Positions 61,758 to 64,000 of a stretch of DNA of 64,000 nt are shown piece by piece. This DNA is from Bacillus litorisediminis (GTDB taxonomy: Bacteria > Bacillota > Bacilli > Bacillales > JC228), in the NCBI RefSeq assembly GCF_022808645.1, contig NZ_JAKZKT010000001.1:124001-188000 (forward strand), written 5' to 3'. Position 1 is the first letter of the stretch, and the number at the start of each line of letters is the position of its first letter. Position numbers and translations under genes: made by a program. A model generated the notes under the pieces. That model made no database searches and was not told where the DNA came from. It was given only the letters and a program-made list of their open reading frames with translations.

Positions 61758-62055
61758 CTGAAATATCTAATATTTTTTTGTTTCTTGGATCATGTGTTAC
61801 AAGGACAACAACTCTTTTTGGTCTTCCCGATTCGGTTACTCTAAATTCGAAAGAATCTTGTACTCTGTTTTCATTCACCCTTTTTCTTCCTAAGTACTGA
61901 TACTCTTGAACTGGGGCACCAGGATAATCCTCTTTAACAAGTGCTATTGCCACTCTTCCGTATTTTTCATAATCGACTTGTCCCTCTGCTTGCTGATGGC
62001 CAACTGCACTAAAAAGAAACGAAATCAAGATAATACATGATAAAAACTTTTTCAT
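61741..62055 (-). CDS. yhdC: DUF3889 secreted protein (YhdC)
   Basis: 104 aa. Signal peptide KFLSCIILISFLFSAVGHQQ; mature part YGRVAIALVKEDYPGAPVQEY and SFEFRVTESGRPKRVVVLVT, a DUF3889/PepSY-like beta fold. Neighbours yhdB and yhcZ match B. subtilis order. Function unknown. Confidence 0.78.
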   Translation of the reverse strand: MKKFLSCIILISFLFSAVGHQQAEGQVDYEKYGRVAIALVKEDYPGAPVQEYQYLGRKRVNENRVQDSFEFRVTESGRPKRVVVLVTHDPRNKKILDISVQEAR

Positions 62056-62155
62056 GATTTCCTCCTGTTTTTGCTTTTATTATTCATGTTATCGGTCACT
62101 TTTATGTATAAAATTTTTGTCTTTATAGAATGTGCAATGTTCACTTGTTATTTTT

Positions 62156-62290
62156 GGTCATTTCCTCAACTGTCTTTTCTTGATTTGTCCTTATGACGGA
62201 CTTTTCCTCAAAAGCCTGGTCACTTATGGGTATACCTCCAATTTGTAACGATGCCGTCGTATCGGCATCTCCAACTTTTGTAGAACAAAT
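62156..62290. repeat. Hairpin repeats related to the 32-kb array
   Basis: GTCCTTATGACGGAC (dyad) followed by TTTTCCTC, and GATGCCGTCGTATCGGCATC followed by TCCAACTTTTG. This repeats the plan hairpin + TTTCC/CTCC + TTTTG of the 52-bp units at 31.9-32.4 kb. Single, divergent copies in the yhdC-yhdB gap. Confidence 0.5.
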
Positions 62291-62343
62291 TTCAAAACAA
62301 ACCACATACACTATGAGTAACTCCTGAGAGAGGAGGGGAACGA

Positions 62344-62607
62344 ATGAATACGGTCGATTATGATCGAGCTTTATACTATACGCATCGTTCTCAATGGGAT
62401 AACCTTTTGCTTTTGATGGTTCGCACAAAGGATGACATGCTGTCCAAGAAAATTGAGCATTTCCTGCATGCATATCAATTTTCTAAAGATTATTCTCTCA
62501 TCGAAAGTCACCTTTATGCGCTTCTTCGTTACATTGACCATGCCACGGCAACACTTGAATGGACACAGGCGAAACAGGATAATGGAATTGAAATGATAAA
62601 GGGCTGA
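62344..62607 (+). CDS. yhdB: YhdB-like protein
   Basis: 87 aa: MNTVDYDRALYYTHRSQWDN, LLLLMVRTKDDMLSKKIEHF, LHAYQFSKDYSLIESHLYAL. Matches YhdB-like small proteins; helical and soluble. SD GAGAGGAGGGG. Sits between yhdC and yhcZ as in B. subtilis. Confidence 0.78.
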   Translation: MNTVDYDRALYYTHRSQWDNLLLLMVRTKDDMLSKKIEHFLHAYQFSKDYSLIESHLYALLRYIDHATATLEWTQAKQDNGIEMIKG

Positions 62608-62651
62608 AGTTAAAGGCAGTAGAGAAACAAAGGGCGCTATAGCAAATAAAA

Positions 62652-62689
62652 ATGACGGCTGGTGTAAAAGGGACACCAGCCGTCTTTCT
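62652..62689. terminator. Convergent terminator yhdB/yhcZ
   Basis: GACGGCTGGTGT, 7-nt loop, ACACCAGCCGTC, then TTTCTC. Confidence 0.87.
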
Positions 62690-62694
62690 CATAC

Positions 62695-63339
62695 TTATTG
62701 ATTTTGAATCAGTCCGATTTTGACTGCAAATAAGGCCGCTTGCGTACGGTCTGATAATTCAAGTTTTGCCAAGATATTGGAAACATGTGTTTTGACTGTT
62801 TTCTCTGTGATATAGAGAGAAGCGGCAATTTCCTTGTTGCTTTTTCCTTTTGCGATTTCAATAAGCACTTCTTTTTCACGAGTGGTTAACTCGTCTATTT
62901 TTGCATCCTCTTTCCGTTTTTTTGTAAATTGACTCACGATTTGATCTGTCGCCTTTGGATGAAGGGATTTTCCTCCATGTGCTACTTCGTGAATGGCTTG
63001 AACCAGTATATCGGGTTCCACGTCTTTTAATTGATATCCGTCTGCCCCAGCTTCAATAGCAGGAATTACCTGATCCTGATCGGAAAAACTGGTTAAAATA
63101 ATAATACGGATATTGGGATTTCTGGCCTTTATTTTTTTTGTAGCCTCAATCCCGTTTAAACCCGGCATTAATAAGTCCATTAATACAAGATCCGGCTGTA
63201 AGTCTTCAGCTAGTTGAATCACTTCATTTCCATTACTCGCCTCTCCAATGACTGTTATATCGGACTGTGTCTTTAGAAAAAACACCAGACCCCGCCGCAC
63301 GATTGGATGATCATCTGCAATTATTAATTTTATCCCCAT
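62695..63339 (-). CDS. yhcZ: NarL-family response regulator YhcZ
   Basis: 214 aa. Receiver with IADDHPIV acidic pocket, phospho-Asp in LVLMDLLMPGLNG (about 55) and Lys in YQLKDV; LuxR/NarL HTH at the end (LTTREKEVLIEIAKGKSNKE, KTVKTHVSNILAKL). 14 nt after yhcY. Partner of YhcY; signal unknown. Confidence 0.92.
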   Translation of the reverse strand: MGIKLIIADDHPIVRRGLVFFLKTQSDITVIGEASNGNEVIQLAEDLQPDLVLMDLLMPGLNGIEATKKIKARNPNIRIIILTSFSDQDQVIPAIEAGADGYQLKDVEPDILVQAIHEVAHGGKSLHPKATDQIVSQFTKKRKEDAKIDELTTREKEVLIEIAKGKSNKEIAASLYITEKTVKTHVSNILAKLELSDRTQAALFAVKIGLIQNQ

Positions 63340-63353
63340 TTTTCACGCCTGCC

Positions 63354-64000
63354 TTAAAATGGAATCTTTACTTGAATCTCTGTGCCGTAATTAGGCTTAC
63401 TCACTAAAGAAAAAGTTCCGCCTGCTGATTCTACTCTTGTTTTCATATTACTCAATCCCAATGTCGGGATCATATTATTTTCCTGGAAAGTAAACCCGCA
63501 GCCCTTATCTTTAATGGACAGCACAACTTCCCTTTTTAAGTGTTCTATCTTAACCCATATTTCATTGGTACCTGCATGCTTTTTACAATTATTCAATGCT
63601 TCCTGACTAACGCGCCACAATACCTCCTCTACATGGGAGGGAAGATTTCCTATTCCTATGATTTTTTCGCGTACATGGAGGTTAAGCATTTCCCCATAGC
63701 TAGTAATAGCCTTCATTAGACCTTCCTCAAGCCCAATCGGTTTTAATTGCCAAATCAGGGCTCTCATTTCACTTAAGGCTTGCTGAGCTAGCTCCTGAAT
63801 ATATTGGAAGGTTTCTTTGACCTCCTGATCTTCTGTCATTTCTTTTCCGCCCCTAGCCGTTAAGGTCATCGAAAATAATAACTGGTTGACAGAGTCATGG
63901 AGATCCCGAGCCAGCCGATTTCTTTCTTCCCGCAAAGCCATTTCCTGCTCCTTTTTTGTTAACTGAATCCGCTTTATGGCTGCTCCAATTTGGTGGGCAG
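63354..64000 (-). CDS. yhcY: Sensor histidine kinase YhcY (5' end outside window)
   Basis: At least 215 residues of a NarX/LiaS-type kinase: an upstream GAF tail (AHQIGAAIKRIQLTKKEQEM, reading through the edge), HisKA_3 with RNRLARDLHDSVNQLLFSM (phospho-His), and HATPase_c with DKGCGFTF and GLSNMKTRVESAGG. ATG 63941 is internal, not the start. Pairs with YhcZ. Confidence 0.92.
   Translation of the reverse strand, partial: AHQIGAAIKRIQLTKKEQEMALREERNRLARDLHDSVNQLLFSMTLTARGGKEMTEDQEVKETFQYIQELAQQALSEMRALIWQLKPIGLEEGLMKAITSYGEMLNLHVREKIIGIGNLPSHVEEVLWRVSQEALNNCKKHAGTNEIWVKIEHLKREVVLSIKDKGCGFTFQENNMIPTLGLSNMKTRVESAGGTFSLVSKPNYGTEIQVKIPF

Noticed and set aside
62141-62473. 110-codon minus ORF in the yhdC-yhdB gap
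   Set aside because: Overlaps yhdB antisense and the hairpin repeats, without SD or recognised domain.

Overview
The window is a chromosomal segment of an endospore-forming, low-GC Bacillaceae bacterium. The evidence is dense, strongly SD-led genes (AAAGGAGG-type sites, many TTG/GTG starts), sporulation genes (an alpha/beta SASP, SpoVR, YheC/YheD coat-associated proteins, YjcZ-type mini-proteins), and long gene-order agreement with the yha/yhe/yhd part of Bacillus subtilis. I see no prophage, insertion sequence, CRISPR array, rRNA operon or canonical tRNA gene. Gene names below are recalled from B. subtilis by sequence and order; no search was run.

Layout. 0-1.3 kb: YbaK/ProX-type deacylase and a PAP2 phosphatase. 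1.4-5.3 kb: the M20 amidohydrolase yhaA converging on the ecsABC operon. 5.3-12.4 kb: hit, trpP (with a TRAP-like NAG repeat over its start), yhaH, scoC, a DUF3267 membrane protein, four mini-proteins (three of YjcZ type), prsA, yhaL, yhaM. 12.5-21.7 kb: the SbcCD-like yhaN/yhaO pair, yhzD, hemZ, yhaX (a HAD protein that has lost key residues), yheA, yheB. 21.8-26.9 kb: four tandem ATP-grasp YheC/YheD genes, then yheE. 27-32.4 kb: a PucR-type regulator next to msmX, a zinc-ribbon protein, a tRNA-like element just upstream of a SASP gene, fumC, and a tandem array of 52-bp units. 32.4-38 kb: the bmrCD-type heterodimeric ABC exporter with a leader peptide and attenuator, and thiT behind a TPP riboswitch. 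38-44 kb: an orphan histidine kinase, a GDPD, a TatA, a metallo-beta-lactamase protein, small proteins, and a threonine aldolase flanked by 28-nt direct repeats. 44-54 kb: MarR/MMPL exporter pair, a lipoprotein behind an ECF-sigma promoter, pabA plus a pabB-pabC fusion, yisL, a CDF and a ZIP metal transporter. 54-59 kb: XRE-cupin regulator divergent from azlCD, an aldo-keto reductase, a degenerate 20-bp repeat, the zinc-responsive czrA-czcD operon with its operator, and a universal-stress-protein remnant. 59-64 kb: spoVR, a DeoR regulator, yhdC, yhdB, and the yhcZ/yhcY two-component system, the kinase being cut by the window edge.

Themes. Much of the window concerns sporulation and protein export: EcsABC, PrsA, ScoC, YheC/D, SASP, SpoVR. 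Several RNA-level controls are visible directly: a TPP riboswitch, a TRAP-like site, a ribosome-mediated attenuator, and a 68-nt tRNA-like structure that appears to lie in the leader of a SASP transcript behind a sigma-G-like promoter. The last is the most unusual item here.
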